From Sphingobium nicotianae (GTDB taxonomy: Bacteria > Pseudomonadota > Alphaproteobacteria > Sphingomonadales > Sphingomonadaceae), in the NCBI RefSeq assembly GCF_018603885.1, contig NZ_JAHGAW010000008.1:186001-250000 (forward strand): DNA of 64,000 nt. The letters run 5' to 3'. Position 1 is the first letter of the stretch, and each line of letters starts with the position of its first letter. The notes under the pieces were generated by a model. The model searched no databases, was not told the origin of the DNA, and saw nothing but the letters and a program-made list of their open reading frames with translations. Shown piece after piece: positions 16,018-24,262 of this stretch. A program made the translations under genes and the position numbers.

Positions 16018-16533
16018 ATGAGCGTCCTCGCCATTAATCATCGCCGGCTCGGCGTCGCCACCGCGGGCGTCATCGTGCTGGTCGACCAGCTCCTCAAATT
16101 CTTCGTGCTCCACACGCTCCAGCTCGCCAGCCGGGGCAGCGCGGGCATCGAGCTGCTGCCCTTCTTCAATCTCACCTACACCGAGAACAAGGGCGTCTCG
16201 ATGGGCTTCTTCTATGCCGAGACCAACGTCATGCGCTGGCTGCTGGTCGTCATGACCCTGGTCATCGCCGGCTTCGTCGCCTGGTGGATGTGGCGCGAGA
16301 AGGGGCGGGACGATGCCTTCGCGCTCGGCCTCGTGCTCGGCGGCGCCATCGGCAATATCATCGATCGGGTGCGCCTCGGCTTCGTCATCGACTATGCCGA
16401 TTTCCATATCGGCGGCTGGCGCCCCTTCCTCATCTTCAATCTCGCCGACGCCGCGATCACCATCGGCGTCCTCATCCTGCTTGCGCGGGCGCTGCTGCTG
16501 CGCGAAAAGACGGCAGTCAAGGAGTCACGTTAG
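16018..16533 (+). CDS. lspA: Lipoprotein signal peptidase (signal peptidase II)
   Basis: This 171-residue inner-membrane aspartyl protease cuts lipoprotein signals after lipidation. Four hydrophobic segments are evident. The catalytic aspartates are Asp125 (G-F-V-I-D-Y) and Asp144 (F-N-L-A-D-A-A), in the G-N-I-I-D-R and F-N-L-A-D contexts of the family. ATG 16018 is chosen because the in-frame extension to 15835 runs through repeat DNA. The stop TAG is followed immediately by the ATG of a lipoprotein gene. Confidence 0.95.
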   Translation: MSVLAINHRRLGVATAGVIVLVDQLLKFFVLHTLQLASRGSAGIELLPFFNLTYTENKGVSMGFFYAETNVMRWLLVVMTLVIAGFVAWWMWREKGRDDAFALGLVLGGAIGNIIDRVRLGFVIDYADFHIGGWRPFLIFNLADAAITIGVLILLARALLLREKTAVKESR

Positions 16534-16953
16534 ATGCATCATGTCGTTCGCCTGTCCGTTGCCATTGCCGGCATTTCCATGCTTGCCGGCTGCGGCGCGA
16601 CCAGCCTGTTCAATCGCGACCGGCCGGACGAGATGGCGGTGTCGCGCCAGCCCCCGCTGGTCATCCCGCCCGATTTCGCGCTGACCCCGCCCGCGCCGGG
16701 CACGGCCGCTGCCCAGCAGAACACGCTCCAGCAGAACGCGCTCGAGGCGATGTTCGGCGGCACTGCGCCGCGCAGCCCGGGCGAGACCAGTGCGTTGCGC
16801 CAGGCCGGCCGCTCGCTGGCCGAGATCGGCATCCGCTCCTCGGTGGGCGATCCGTCGACCGAAGTGGTCGACAAGGGCGCGACCACGCAGGACATCGTGA
16901 CCGCGCCGGAGGGCGACGGCCAGTTCGCCCGTGTGGTGGCCTCCGCGCAGTAA
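16534..16953 (+). CDS. DUF3035-type lipoprotein (BamF-like)
   Basis: This 139-residue protein has a lipoprotein signal with lipobox L-A-G-C, then a proline-rich stretch P-P-L-V-I-P-P-D-F-A-L-T-P-P, the hallmark of DUF3035 proteins. An alphaproteobacterial lipoprotein of this type has been described as BamF, an accessory of the outer-membrane beta-barrel assembly complex; calling this gene BamF is inference. The ATG abuts the lspA stop with no gap, so the lipoprotein and its signal peptidase are co-translated. Confidence 0.75.
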   Translation: MHHVVRLSVAIAGISMLAGCGATSLFNRDRPDEMAVSRQPPLVIPPDFALTPPAPGTAAAQQNTLQQNALEAMFGGTAPRSPGETSALRQAGRSLAEIGIRSSVGDPSTEVVDKGATTQDIVTAPEGDGQFARVVASAQ

Positions 16954-17004
16954 GTCCGGCGGGCCACGGCTCGCCGCATTTCCGGACTCCGGCAGAAACC
17001 CTTG

Positions 17005-17029
17005 CGCCGGCCCGCTCGTTGGGCCGGCG
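17005..17029. other. Perfect hairpin in the leader of the PPOX gene
   Basis: Arms cgccggccc (17005-17013) and gggccggcg (17021-17029) pair perfectly around a 7-nt loop, 13 nt before the ATG at 17043 and just before the AAAGGAA ribosome site. There is no U-run, so it may be an mRNA-processing or partial termination structure between the DUF3035 gene and the next. Confidence 0.55.
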
Positions 17030-17042
17030 AAAGGAATTCGCC

Positions 17043-17516
17043 ATGTCCGACGTCAAGGATGATTTCTGGAACGCGCTCGCCCGCAGCCCCTTCCTCATGG
17101 TCAAGCGCAACGACAGCGACGATCATGCCCTGCCGATGACCGCCCAGCTCGATCGCGATCTCGGCCCCGCGCGCGGCGGCGCGATCTGGTTCTTTACGGA
17201 ACGGAACAATCGCCTCGCCAAAGGCGGCCCGGCCATGGCGCAGTACGTCGCCAAGGGGCACGATCTCTTCGCCTGCATCTCGGGTGTGCTCTACCCGGAA
17301 CAGGACCCGGCGCTGATCGACCGCTTCTGGTCCCCGACCGTCGCCGCCTGGTATGATGGCGGCCGCGACGATCCGGATCTGCTGATGCTGCGCATGGACC
17401 TCATGGACGTCGAGATCTGGGAAGCGGACGTTGGCATCAAGGGCCTGCTCAGGATGGTGACCGGCAGCAAGATCAAGGGCCGCGAAGCCGGCAAGCACGT
17501 CCACGAGGCGGTGTGA
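17043..17516 (+). CDS. Pyridoxamine 5'-phosphate oxidase-family (general stress) protein
   Basis: This 157-residue split-barrel flavoprotein resembles the general stress protein 26 type of the PPOX superfamily. Features are F-W-N-A-L-A-R-S-P-F-L-M-V near the N-terminus, a G-A-I-W-F-F-T strand, and R-F-W-S-P-T-V-A-A-W-Y-D-G-G-R-D-D-P-D-L near residue 100. Relatives bind FMN or F420; the reaction is unknown. The AAAGGAATTCGCC ribosome site supports the ATG at 17043. It is the last gene of the plus-strand group and is convergent with the DUF72 gene. Confidence 0.82.
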   Translation: MSDVKDDFWNALARSPFLMVKRNDSDDHALPMTAQLDRDLGPARGGAIWFFTERNNRLAKGGPAMAQYVAKGHDLFACISGVLYPEQDPALIDRFWSPTVAAWYDGGRDDPDLLMLRMDLMDVEIWEADVGIKGLLRMVTGSKIKGREAGKHVHEAV

Positions 17517-17525
17517 AGCCACCGA

Positions 17526-17549
17526 GCCCCTCCTCTTCAGAGGAGGGGC
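17526..17549. repeat. Short hairpin between convergent genes
   Basis: gcccctcctct and agaggaggggc pair perfectly (11 bp, 2-nt loop). The same 11-bp arm occurs at 22279-22302 and forms the end of the family-C copy at 41916-42029, so this may be a solo repeat end acting as a bidirectional terminator. Confidence 0.7.
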
Positions 17550-17559
17550 GAAGAGTCCC

Positions 17560-18357
17560 TCATCCCGTCAACCGCTCCGCCAGCGCCATCGCCGCCGCCG
17601 GATTGCGCACCTTCGCGCCAGAGATGAAATAAGCAAACACATCCCGCGCCGTGCCATCGCCCTTCGCATCGGCCGCATAGCGCAGCCCCTCAGGCGCCTC
17701 GCCCTTGGCCCAAGCTTTGGCCACACTCGCCCAGCGATCCAGTCCAGCCGCATCATAACCGGTCGGCACATCCTCCTGGCTTCGCATCAGCCGCGCATAG
17801 ACGAAATCCGCCGTCAGATCGGCAATCTGCGGATGCGTGTCATGATCCGCGACGACCACCGCCGCCTCATGCTTGCGCAGCAGCTCGACAAACTCGGCGC
17901 AGGCAAAGCTCTCGTGCCGCACCTCCAGCACATGGCGCGCGGGCACACCGTCGATCTGCGCGGGCAGCATGTCGAGGAACGCGGCGATGTCCTCGGGGTC
18001 GAACTTGCGATGCTCGCGGAACTGCCAGAGGATCGGCCCCATCCTGTCGCCCAGCTCGCTGAGGCCCGAGGCGAGGAACTTGCCGATCGATTCGCCCGCC
18101 TCGGCCAGCTTCTTCTTGGCGACGCAATATTGCAGCGCCTTCACCGCATAGACGAACCCGTCCGGCGCCGCATCGCGCCACTTGGCGAAGGTGGCGGGCG
18201 TCTGCGTGCGATAGAAGGTGCCGTTGATCTCGATCGTGCCGAGATGATGGACGGCATAATCCGCCTCCTTCGCCTTGGGCAGGTCGGCGGGATAGAAAGT
18301 CCCGCGCCACGGCTCGAACGTCCAGCCGCCGATGCCGGTGCGGATGGCGCCGGTCAC
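17560..18357 (-). CDS. DUF72 family protein
   Basis: This 265-residue protein has the DUF72 (COG1801) TIM-barrel signature: [14 protein letters not shown] near the N-terminus, E-I-N-G-T-F-Y-R (about 43-50), W-Q-F-R-E-H-R-K-F, and E-V-R-H-E-S-F-A. Structural relatives resemble TIM-barrel hydrolases or isomerases, but no reaction is known. Its ATG overlaps the dxs stop by 4 nt (18354-18357), so it is translationally coupled to dxs. Confidence 0.88.
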   Translation of the reverse strand: MTGAIRTGIGGWTFEPWRGTFYPADLPKAKEADYAVHHLGTIEINGTFYRTQTPATFAKWRDAAPDGFVYAVKALQYCVAKKKLAEAGESIGKFLASGLSELGDRMGPILWQFREHRKFDPEDIAAFLDMLPAQIDGVPARHVLEVRHESFACAEFVELLRKHEAAVVVADHDTHPQIADLTADFVYARLMRSQEDVPTGYDAAGLDRWASVAKAWAKGEAPEGLRYAADAKGDGTARDVFAYFISGAKVRNPAAAMALAERLTG

Positions 18358-20282
18358 GCCCGCACTCCGGCCTCGTCGATTCCCGTGCTGTTGTGCCGCA
18401 GCGCCGTCAGCACCGTCTCGACGATGTGCGGCGCGTTGAGGCGCGCATCGTCATACTGTTTCTCGGGCTTGTCCTGATCCTGGAAGATATCCGGCAGCCG
18501 CATGGTGCGTAGCTTGAGGCCGGCGTCGATCAGCCCCTCGTCGCTGGCCAGCGTCAGCACATGCGCGCCGAGCCCGCCGATGGCGCCTTCCTCCACCGTC
18601 ACCGCCACGTCGTGCGTGGTCAGCAGCTTGCGGATCAGCGCCTCGTCGAGCGGCTTGGCGAAGCGCAGGTCGGCGACGGTGGTCGAGAGCCCGCGCGCGT
18701 CCAGCGCATCGGCGGCCTTGAGCGCTTCCTCCAGCCGTGTGCCGAGCGAGAGGATCGCGACCTTCTTGCCCTCGCGCACGATGCGGCCCTTGCCGATCTC
18801 GAGCCGCTGCGGCGTTTCCGGCAGCGCCACGCCGGTGCCGTTGCCGCGCGGATAGCGCAGCGCGATCGGCCCGCTGTCGTGGCAGGCGGCAGTGTGGACC
18901 ATATGGACCAGCTCTGCCTCGTCCGCCGCCGCCATCACCACCATGTTGGGCAAGGTGGCGAGATAGGTCACGTCGAAGCTGCCGGCATGGGTCGATCCGT
19001 CCGCGCCGACCAGTCCCGCGCGATCGATCGCGAAGCGCACCGGCAGATTCTGGATCGCCACGTCATGCACCACCTGGTCATAGGCGCGCTGCAGGAAGGT
19101 CGAATAGATGGTCGCGAACGGCCGCATGCCCTGCGCCGCGAGGCCCGCCGCGAAGGTCACCGCATGCTGCTCGGCAATGCCGACGTCGAAGCAGCGGTCG
19201 GGATAGGCGGCCGCGAACTTGTCGAGGCCCGTGCCGGACGGCATGGCGGCGGTGATCGCCACGATCTTCTCGTCGCGCGCCGCCTCGTCGATCAGCGCCT
19301 TGGCGAAGACATTGGTGTAGCTCGGCGGTCCCGGCGGCGCCTTGGCCTGCTCGCCGGTGACGACGTTGAATTTCTGCACGCCGTGATATTTGTCGGCCGC
19401 CGCTTCGGCCGGGGCATAGCCCTTGCCCTTGACCGTCACGACATGGACGAGCACCGGCCCGTCCGCCATGTCGCGCACATTCTCCAGTACCGGGATGAGC
19501 TGGTCGAGATTATGCCCGTCGACCGGCCCGACATAATAGAAGCCCAGCTCCTCGAAGAGCGTTCCGCCCATCGCCATGCCGCGGGCGAACTCGTCGGTCT
19601 TCTTGGCCGCCTTGTGCAGCGGGCGGGGCAGCTTGCGGGCGAGGCGGCGCAACGTCTCGCGCACCGAGAGGAACTCGCGGCTGGAGACGATCCGCGCCAG
19701 ATAGGCCGAGAGCCCGCCCACCGGCGGCGCGATCGACATGTCATTGTCGTTGAGGATGACGATCAGGCGATTGCCCGCGTCGCGCGCATTGTTCATCGCC
19801 TCATAGGCCATGCCGGCCGACATGGCGCCGTCGCCGATCACCGCGATGCCCTTGCCCGGCTGGCCCGAGAGCTTGTTGGCGATCGCGAAGCCCAAAGCCG
19901 CGCTGATCGAGGTCGACGAATGCGCCGCGCCGAACGGATCATACTCGCTCTCGCTGCGCTTGGTGAAGCCGGAGAGCCCGTCGCCCATGCGCAGCGTGCG
20001 GATGCGGTCGCGCCGCCCGGTCAGGATCTTGTGGGGGTAGCATTGATGCCCCACGTCCCAGACCAGCTTGTCCTGCGGCGTGTTGAACACATAATGGATC
20101 GCCGTGGTCAGCTCGACCACGCCAAGTCCCGAGCCGAGATGGCCGCCGGTCACGCCGACGGCGGAGATGGTCTCGGCGCGCAGTTCGTCGGCAAGCTGGC
20201 GAAGTTGTCCCGGCGCAAGCTTGCGCAGGTCGGCTGGATCGCGCACCTGATCGAGCAGGGGCGTGGCAGGCTGGTCCGTCAT
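18354..20282 (-). CDS. dxs: 1-deoxy-D-xylulose-5-phosphate synthase
   Basis: This 642-residue thiamine diphosphate enzyme condenses pyruvate with glyceraldehyde 3-phosphate, the first step of the MEP isoprenoid pathway. Visible are the [16 protein letters not shown] thiamine motif, [12 protein letters not shown], and [12 protein letters not shown] in the pyrimidine-binding domain. Length is typical. The last pathway enzyme, IspH, is encoded at 48059-49030. Downstream DUF72 overlaps by 4 nt. Confidence 0.96.
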   Translation of the reverse strand: MTDQPATPLLDQVRDPADLRKLAPGQLRQLADELRAETISAVGVTGGHLGSGLGVVELTTAIHYVFNTPQDKLVWDVGHQCYPHKILTGRRDRIRTLRMGDGLSGFTKRSESEYDPFGAAHSSTSISAALGFAIANKLSGQPGKGIAVIGDGAMSAGMAYEAMNNARDAGNRLIVILNDNDMSIAPPVGGLSAYLARIVSSREFLSVRETLRRLARKLPRPLHKAAKKTDEFARGMAMGGTLFEELGFYYVGPVDGHNLDQLIPVLENVRDMADGPVLVHVVTVKGKGYAPAEAAADKYHGVQKFNVVTGEQAKAPPGPPSYTNVFAKALIDEAARDEKIVAITAAMPSGTGLDKFAAAYPDRCFDVGIAEQHAVTFAAGLAAQGMRPFATIYSTFLQRAYDQVVHDVAIQNLPVRFAIDRAGLVGADGSTHAGSFDVTYLATLPNMVVMAAADEAELVHMVHTAACHDSGPIALRYPRGNGTGVALPETPQRLEIGKGRIVREGKKVAILSLGTRLEEALKAADALDARGLSTTVADLRFAKPLDEALIRKLLTTHDVAVTVEEGAIGGLGAHVLTLASDEGLIDAGLKLRTMRLPDIFQDQDKPEKQYDDARLNAPHIVETVLTALRHNSTGIDEAGVRA

Positions 20283-20376
20283 GGGGGCGGATTTAATGCG
20301 CCCGGGATCAAATGTCGAACGAAGTTCGTCCGCCTGCTGCTATGACGTCATGCAAATCCTGTGGAGGAGACTCGTC

Positions 20377-20763
20377 ATGAGCCTGTTGAGCGGCGCGAAA
20401 CCGGTGGCCTTCGTCCCCAGCCGGGACGTGGCGGCGCTGCTGCCTTTCTATCGGGATACGCTGGGACTCACCCTGATCGCGCAGGACGACTTCGCCGCGA
20501 CCTTCGATCTGGGCGGCGGTGCGACCTTGCGCCTCGCCGCCATGCCGGACCACAAGCCCGCGCCCGGCACCGTGCTGGGCTGGGTGGTCTCGGATCTCGA
20601 CATGCTGCTCGACCGGCTCGCGCCGCACGGCGTGAGGGGCGAGATATTCGAGGGGTTCGGTCAGGATGCGCGCGGCATCTGGACCGTTCCGGACGGCAGC
20701 GCCCGCCTCATCTGGTTCAGGGATCCCGAGGGCAATCTCCTCAGCCTGACCCAGCTCGGCTGA
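20377..20763 (+). CDS. VOC-family (glyoxalase-like) protein
   Basis: This 128-residue protein has paired VOC modules: the first has P-F-Y-R-D-T-L-G-L-T-L, the second ends W-F-R-D-P-E-G-N-L-L-S-L-T. The family includes glyoxalase I, dioxygenases and resistance proteins; the substrate is unknown here. ATG 20377 follows GTGGAGGAGA, a good ribosome site; upstream in-frame ATGs are not supported. A small membrane protein gene begins 5 nt after its stop. Confidence 0.85.
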   Translation: MSLLSGAKPVAFVPSRDVAALLPFYRDTLGLTLIAQDDFAATFDLGGGATLRLAAMPDHKPAPGTVLGWVVSDLDMLLDRLAPHGVRGEIFEGFGQDARGIWTVPDGSARLIWFRDPEGNLLSLTQLG

Positions 20764-20767
20764 ACCG

Positions 20768-21115
20768 ATGGTGTCGCTCGCCGGCCCGGTCTCGTCCTTC
20801 CAGCTCGCCAAGCTCTGGCTGGTCGCCCATACCGGCCTCGCCAAGGATGCGCTGCATGTCTATGTCGCGCTCATCCTCTTCTTCGGTTCGATGCTCGTCT
20901 TCCGCTGGCGGCCGGGCGACTGGCGCCCCTGGCTGGTCGTCCTGGCCGCCGCGCTCGCGGGCGAGCTCTGGGACATCGGCGACACCCTCCGGTGGCAACG
21001 CCGCGTCTATTGGGCGGCGAACTGGAAGGACATCTGGAACACCCTGTTCTGGCCGAGCGCGATCCTGCTGCTGGCGCGCTGGACGCCGCTGTTCGGTCGG
21101 CGCGGTCGACGATAG
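20768..21115 (+). CDS. Small membrane protein of unknown function
   Basis: This 115-residue protein has about three hydrophobic segments: residues 28-45 (H-V-Y-V-A-L-I-L-F-F-G), 53-68 (W-L-V-V-L-A-A-A-L-A) and 92-105 (F-W-P-S-A-I-L-L-L-A). Tryptophans are frequent and the tail is arginine-rich (G-R-R-G-R-R). I recognise no family. It begins 4 nt after the VOC stop and is probably co-transcribed with it. Confidence 0.65.
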   Translation: MVSLAGPVSSFQLAKLWLVAHTGLAKDALHVYVALILFFGSMLVFRWRPGDWRPWLVVLAAALAGELWDIGDTLRWQRRVYWAANWKDIWNTLFWPSAILLLARWTPLFGRRGRR

Positions 21116-21309
21116 GGGCGCAAGCGCGGAATCCGACGGGACATTTTTGAGCGATCCGATGGGCGTGGCGGCAATGCCGACATCGGTTCGTCGCATGATC
21201 GGCTCGAATTGCCTGCCCATCAAAATTGTTTTACCGGGCGGTTCATCTGCCAGAAAGGTTCGCCTGAACAGGCTGACTTCTCGGGGGTGAAATTTGAAGG
21301 AGCGGATCA

Positions 21310-22185
21310 ATGCGTGTCATCACCAATAGGCGCGGGAAGCTCGTCCTGCTCGCCATGCTGACCATGTCGGCCCCGTGCAGCCTGCTCGCGCAGTCGCAGC
21401 CGCAGACCGAGACCGGGACGACGACCGCCGCCAATAACGACATCAATGTTTACGGCACCAAGACCGCCGGGCCCGAGATCAAGGGGTTCATCTCCGCGCG
21501 CAAGGGCGACAAGCTCCAGGTTACCGCCGCGGACGGCTCGCGTACCGTCATTGCCCTTGACGATGCGACCAAGATCAAGGCGAGCAGCGGCCTGTTCGGC
21601 AGTCGCAGCAAGCCGACCGCCGACTCCCTGCTCAATGGCCTCCCGGTGACCGTCAAGACATGGCAGTCGGACGCCGGCCTGATCGCGAGCCAGGTCGTGT
21701 TCCGCAACAATGATCTCAAGACGGCGTCGATGATCCGCAGCGGCACGGCCCAGGGCTTCGAGGAGCAGACCGCCGCCACCGAGGCGCTGCGCGGTCGCGT
21801 GGGTGACATCGACAATTATAATATCAAGGGCACGACCAACGTGAACTTCGACACCGGCAAGTCGGAGCTGTCACCCGAGGCGAAGCAGAACCTCTGCGCC
21901 GCTGCAGCCTCAGCCGAGGGAACGAATAACGCGCTGCTGCTTGTGGTCGGTTACACGGACTCGACGGGTAACCCGGACTTCAATCAGGTGTTGAGCGAGA
22001 AGCGCGCCACCCGCGTCGTCAACTACCTCCAGCAGGCCTGCCACTGGAAGCCCTATCGCATGCTGACGCCCACCGGCATGGCCATGGCCGATCCGCTGGC
22101 TGACAACACGACCGAGGAAGGCAAGGCGCAGAACCGCCGTGTCGCGGTCAACATCATGGTCAGCAAGGCCGTCGACGGCATGTGA
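21310..22185 (+). CDS. OmpA-family peptidoglycan-associated protein
   Basis: This 291-residue exported protein has an N-terminal signal ending near L-L-A-Q, then a domain with K-L-Q-V-T-A-A-D-G-S-R-T-V-I-A-L-D-D-A-T-style strands (DUF5666-like), and a C-terminal OmpA domain with V-N-F-D-T-G-K-S-E-L-S, G-Y-T-D-S-T-G and N-R-R-V-A-V-N-I. OmpA domains bind meso-diaminopimelate of peptidoglycan. No beta-barrel is seen, so it is probably periplasmic. The ribosome site GAAGGAG precedes the ATG. Confidence 0.88.
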   Translation: MRVITNRRGKLVLLAMLTMSAPCSLLAQSQPQTETGTTTAANNDINVYGTKTAGPEIKGFISARKGDKLQVTAADGSRTVIALDDATKIKASSGLFGSRSKPTADSLLNGLPVTVKTWQSDAGLIASQVVFRNNDLKTASMIRSGTAQGFEEQTAATEALRGRVGDIDNYNIKGTTNVNFDTGKSELSPEAKQNLCAAAASAEGTNNALLLVVGYTDSTGNPDFNQVLSEKRATRVVNYLQQACHWKPYRMLTPTGMAMADPLADNTTEEGKAQNRRVAVNIMVSKAVDGM

Positions 22186-22538
22186 GGTCCGCGGGGCGGG
22201 CTTGGCTCGCCCCCAGTCCTCGCTGAAGCAGGCCGATATGGCCGGACCCGCTCGAGGCGAGCGATTGCGGACAGCATAGCCCCTCCTCTAAAGAGGAGGG
22301 GCTTATGGCAGCTCCCCGACCTTAAACCGCCGACGCCTCGATCCGGACGTCCGCGCTCTTCCACGCCTGCTCGAACTGCCTCCGGGGCCCCTCCGCTCCG
22401 GCCGTCCTGCCTAGCGCCTTGGGCGCCTGGGCGAGCCCGGGCAATGAACGATCATCGCTCCGCAACGAAACGTCACTCGAAAAGCGGAAAGATGCGGTCG
22501 ATCGGCGCCTTGCGTGCGCGATCAGGCGGAAAAACCGC
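22186..22538. other. Intergenic region between convergent genes
   Basis: These 353 nt separate the OmpA-like and zur stops. A hairpin just after the OmpA stop (22193-22213; ggggcgggc-ttg-gctcgcccc, one G-U pair) could end that transcript, and the repeat hairpin at 22279-22302 lies further on. I see no gene in the rest. Confidence 0.6.
22279..22302. repeat. Short hairpin repeat
   Basis: gcccctcctct and agaggaggggc form an 11-bp perfect stem with a 2-nt loop, the same arm as at 17526-17549. Confidence 0.7.
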
Positions 22539-23012
22539 TCAGGCGCACTTGGCGCAGGTGCCGAGCACTTCGATCACCGGCCGGTCCGCCGTGAAACCCT
22601 GGCTCGCGGCCACGCCGCGCACCTGCCCCGTCACGACATCATTGTCGACATGAGTCGTCTCGCCGCAGCTCTTGCAGACGAGGAAGATGCAGTCGTGCAG
22701 GCAGCCCGGATGCGCATTGGCGATGAAGGCGTTCTGGCTCTCGACGCGCTGCGCGAGGTTGTTGCTCACAAACAGGTCGAGGATGCGATAGACGCTGTTG
22801 GGCGCCACGCGCTTGCCGCGCCTGTGCGAAACCTTGTCGGCGATGTCATAGGCCGAGGCGGGTTTGTCCATCGCCGCGAGCACCGCGAAGATGTCTGCGC
22901 GCATGTCGGTCCATTGCTCGCCCTGCGCCTCCAGCGTCTCGCGCGCGGCCTTGGCGAGGCCCTTGCCGGTCGGCTCGCTATGGTCGTGATGATGAGGAGC
23001 GGCTTGTGCCAT
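22539..23012 (-). CDS. zur: Fur-family transcriptional regulator, Zur type
   Basis: This 157-residue metalloregulator has a winged helix (V-A-P-N-S-V-Y-R-I-L-D-L-F recognition region near 69-81) and the structural zinc site C113-K-S-C116 with C153-A-K-C156. The N-terminus is His-rich (H-H-H-D-H). The pattern fits Zur, which represses zinc uptake genes when zinc-loaded; no zinc transporter is in the window. ATG 23012 is chosen over 23021 because AGGACC precedes it. Zur versus another Fur paralogue is inferred from motif pattern only. Confidence 0.85.
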   Translation of the reverse strand: MAQAAPHHHDHSEPTGKGLAKAARETLEAQGEQWTDMRADIFAVLAAMDKPASAYDIADKVSHRRGKRVAPNSVYRILDLFVSNNLAQRVESQNAFIANAHPGCLHDCIFLVCKSCGETTHVDNDVVTGQVRGVAASQGFTADRPVIEVLGTCAKCA

Positions 23013-23107
23013 GGTCCTCATGTAAGCAGCGCGGCGCACACACACAAGCTGGCATCGCCGGTCGCGCTCGGCTAATCGCGGTTGATAAAGTCCATCGGGA
23101 GAGAGCT

Positions 23108-24124
23108 ATGCGAGTCGGGACGGCATTGCGGCGAATGGCCGCCGCTTCGATCATGGCCGGCCTCGTTCTTTCGGCGCCCGCCGCGGCACAGGTCGCGATC
23201 GAGAGGATCAAGGTCCACTCGCCCTCGGTGGAGGGCAATCTCGAGGGCAACAGCGCCGATCGCGACGTCATCGTGGTCCTCCCGCCGAGCTACGGCAAGG
23301 AGTCGAAGAAGCGCTATCCGGTTGTCTATTTCCTCCACGGCTTCTCCGCGACGGCCGAGCGCTACGACGCGGTGGTCAAGTTCGGCGAGGCAATGGAAGG
23401 CGAGGCGGCCCGGGGGCACGAGATGATCCTCGTCGTGCCGGACAGCTATACGAAGCATGGCGGCTCCATGTATTCGGACTCGGCGACAGTCGGCAATTTC
23501 GAGGGGTTCATCGCCCGCGACCTCGTCGCCTATGTCGACGGCCATTACCGCACGCTGGCCCGGCGCGACGCGCGCGGCCTCGCCGGCCATTCGATGGGCG
23601 GCTACGGCACGTTCAAGATCGGCATGAAATATCCCGGGGTCTTCTCCAGCCTTTATGCGATGAGCGCCTGCTGCCTCCTGCCCCAGCCGATGACGCCCGA
23701 GCGCGGCAAGGCGCTCGAGATGCTCACGCCTGAGGAAGTGCTGAAAGGCGATTTCAGCGTCCGTGCCATGTTCGCCTCCGCCGCCGCCTGGTCGCCCGCG
23801 CCGGACAAGGCGCCCCTGTTCGTCGACCTGCCGACCAGGAATGGCGAGCCCGACCGGCGCGTGATGGCGCAATGGGCGGCCAACGCGCCGGACATCATGA
23901 TCCCGCAATATGCGAGCAGCCTCAAGACCATGACCGCCATCGCCATGGACGTGGGCGACAAGGACACGCTGCTCGGCAGCAATCAGGACATGGACAGGCA
24001 ACTCACCCGCTTCGGCGTGACGCACAAGTTCGAGACATATGACGGCGATCATATGAACCATATGCCGTTGCGCTTCCGTGATTTCGTGCTGCCCTTCTTC
24101 GCCGAGCATCTCGCGACGAAGTAA
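23108..24124 (+). CDS. Secreted esterase of the esterase D / antigen 85 type
   Basis: This 338-residue alpha/beta hydrolase has a Sec signal peptide cut near A-P-A-A-A/Q (27/28). The nucleophile is Ser162 (G-L-A-G-H-S-M-G-G), and the acid and base are likely Asp in V-G-D-K-D and His in G-D-H-M-N-H. The oxyanion region is Y-F-L-H-G-F. It belongs with S-formylglutathione-hydrolase-like and ferulate-esterase-like exported enzymes; the true ester is unknown. ATG 23108 is chosen because it gives a clean signal peptide and follows GGGAGAG. Confidence 0.85.
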   Translation: MRVGTALRRMAAASIMAGLVLSAPAAAQVAIERIKVHSPSVEGNLEGNSADRDVIVVLPPSYGKESKKRYPVVYFLHGFSATAERYDAVVKFGEAMEGEAARGHEMILVVPDSYTKHGGSMYSDSATVGNFEGFIARDLVAYVDGHYRTLARRDARGLAGHSMGGYGTFKIGMKYPGVFSSLYAMSACCLLPQPMTPERGKALEMLTPEEVLKGDFSVRAMFASAAAWSPAPDKAPLFVDLPTRNGEPDRRVMAQWAANAPDIMIPQYASSLKTMTAIAMDVGDKDTLLGSNQDMDRQLTRFGVTHKFETYDGDHMNHMPLRFRDFVLPFFAEHLATK

Positions 24125-24262
24125 TGGCCGGGCGATCGACATGCCCAGAACGGCACTAAAGCTTGGATAGGGCGGGGCGGATGGTTCGCTTTCCTTGCTC
24201 CGGCCCCGCCGGGCGCTAGAAAACGCGCGACCCCGATGGGGCCGTCAATCGAGGAGAGAGCC

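Noticed and set aside
18561-20345. Long plus-strand frame opposite dxs
   Set aside because: It lies fully over dxs, is rich in Arg/His/Ala and shows no domain.
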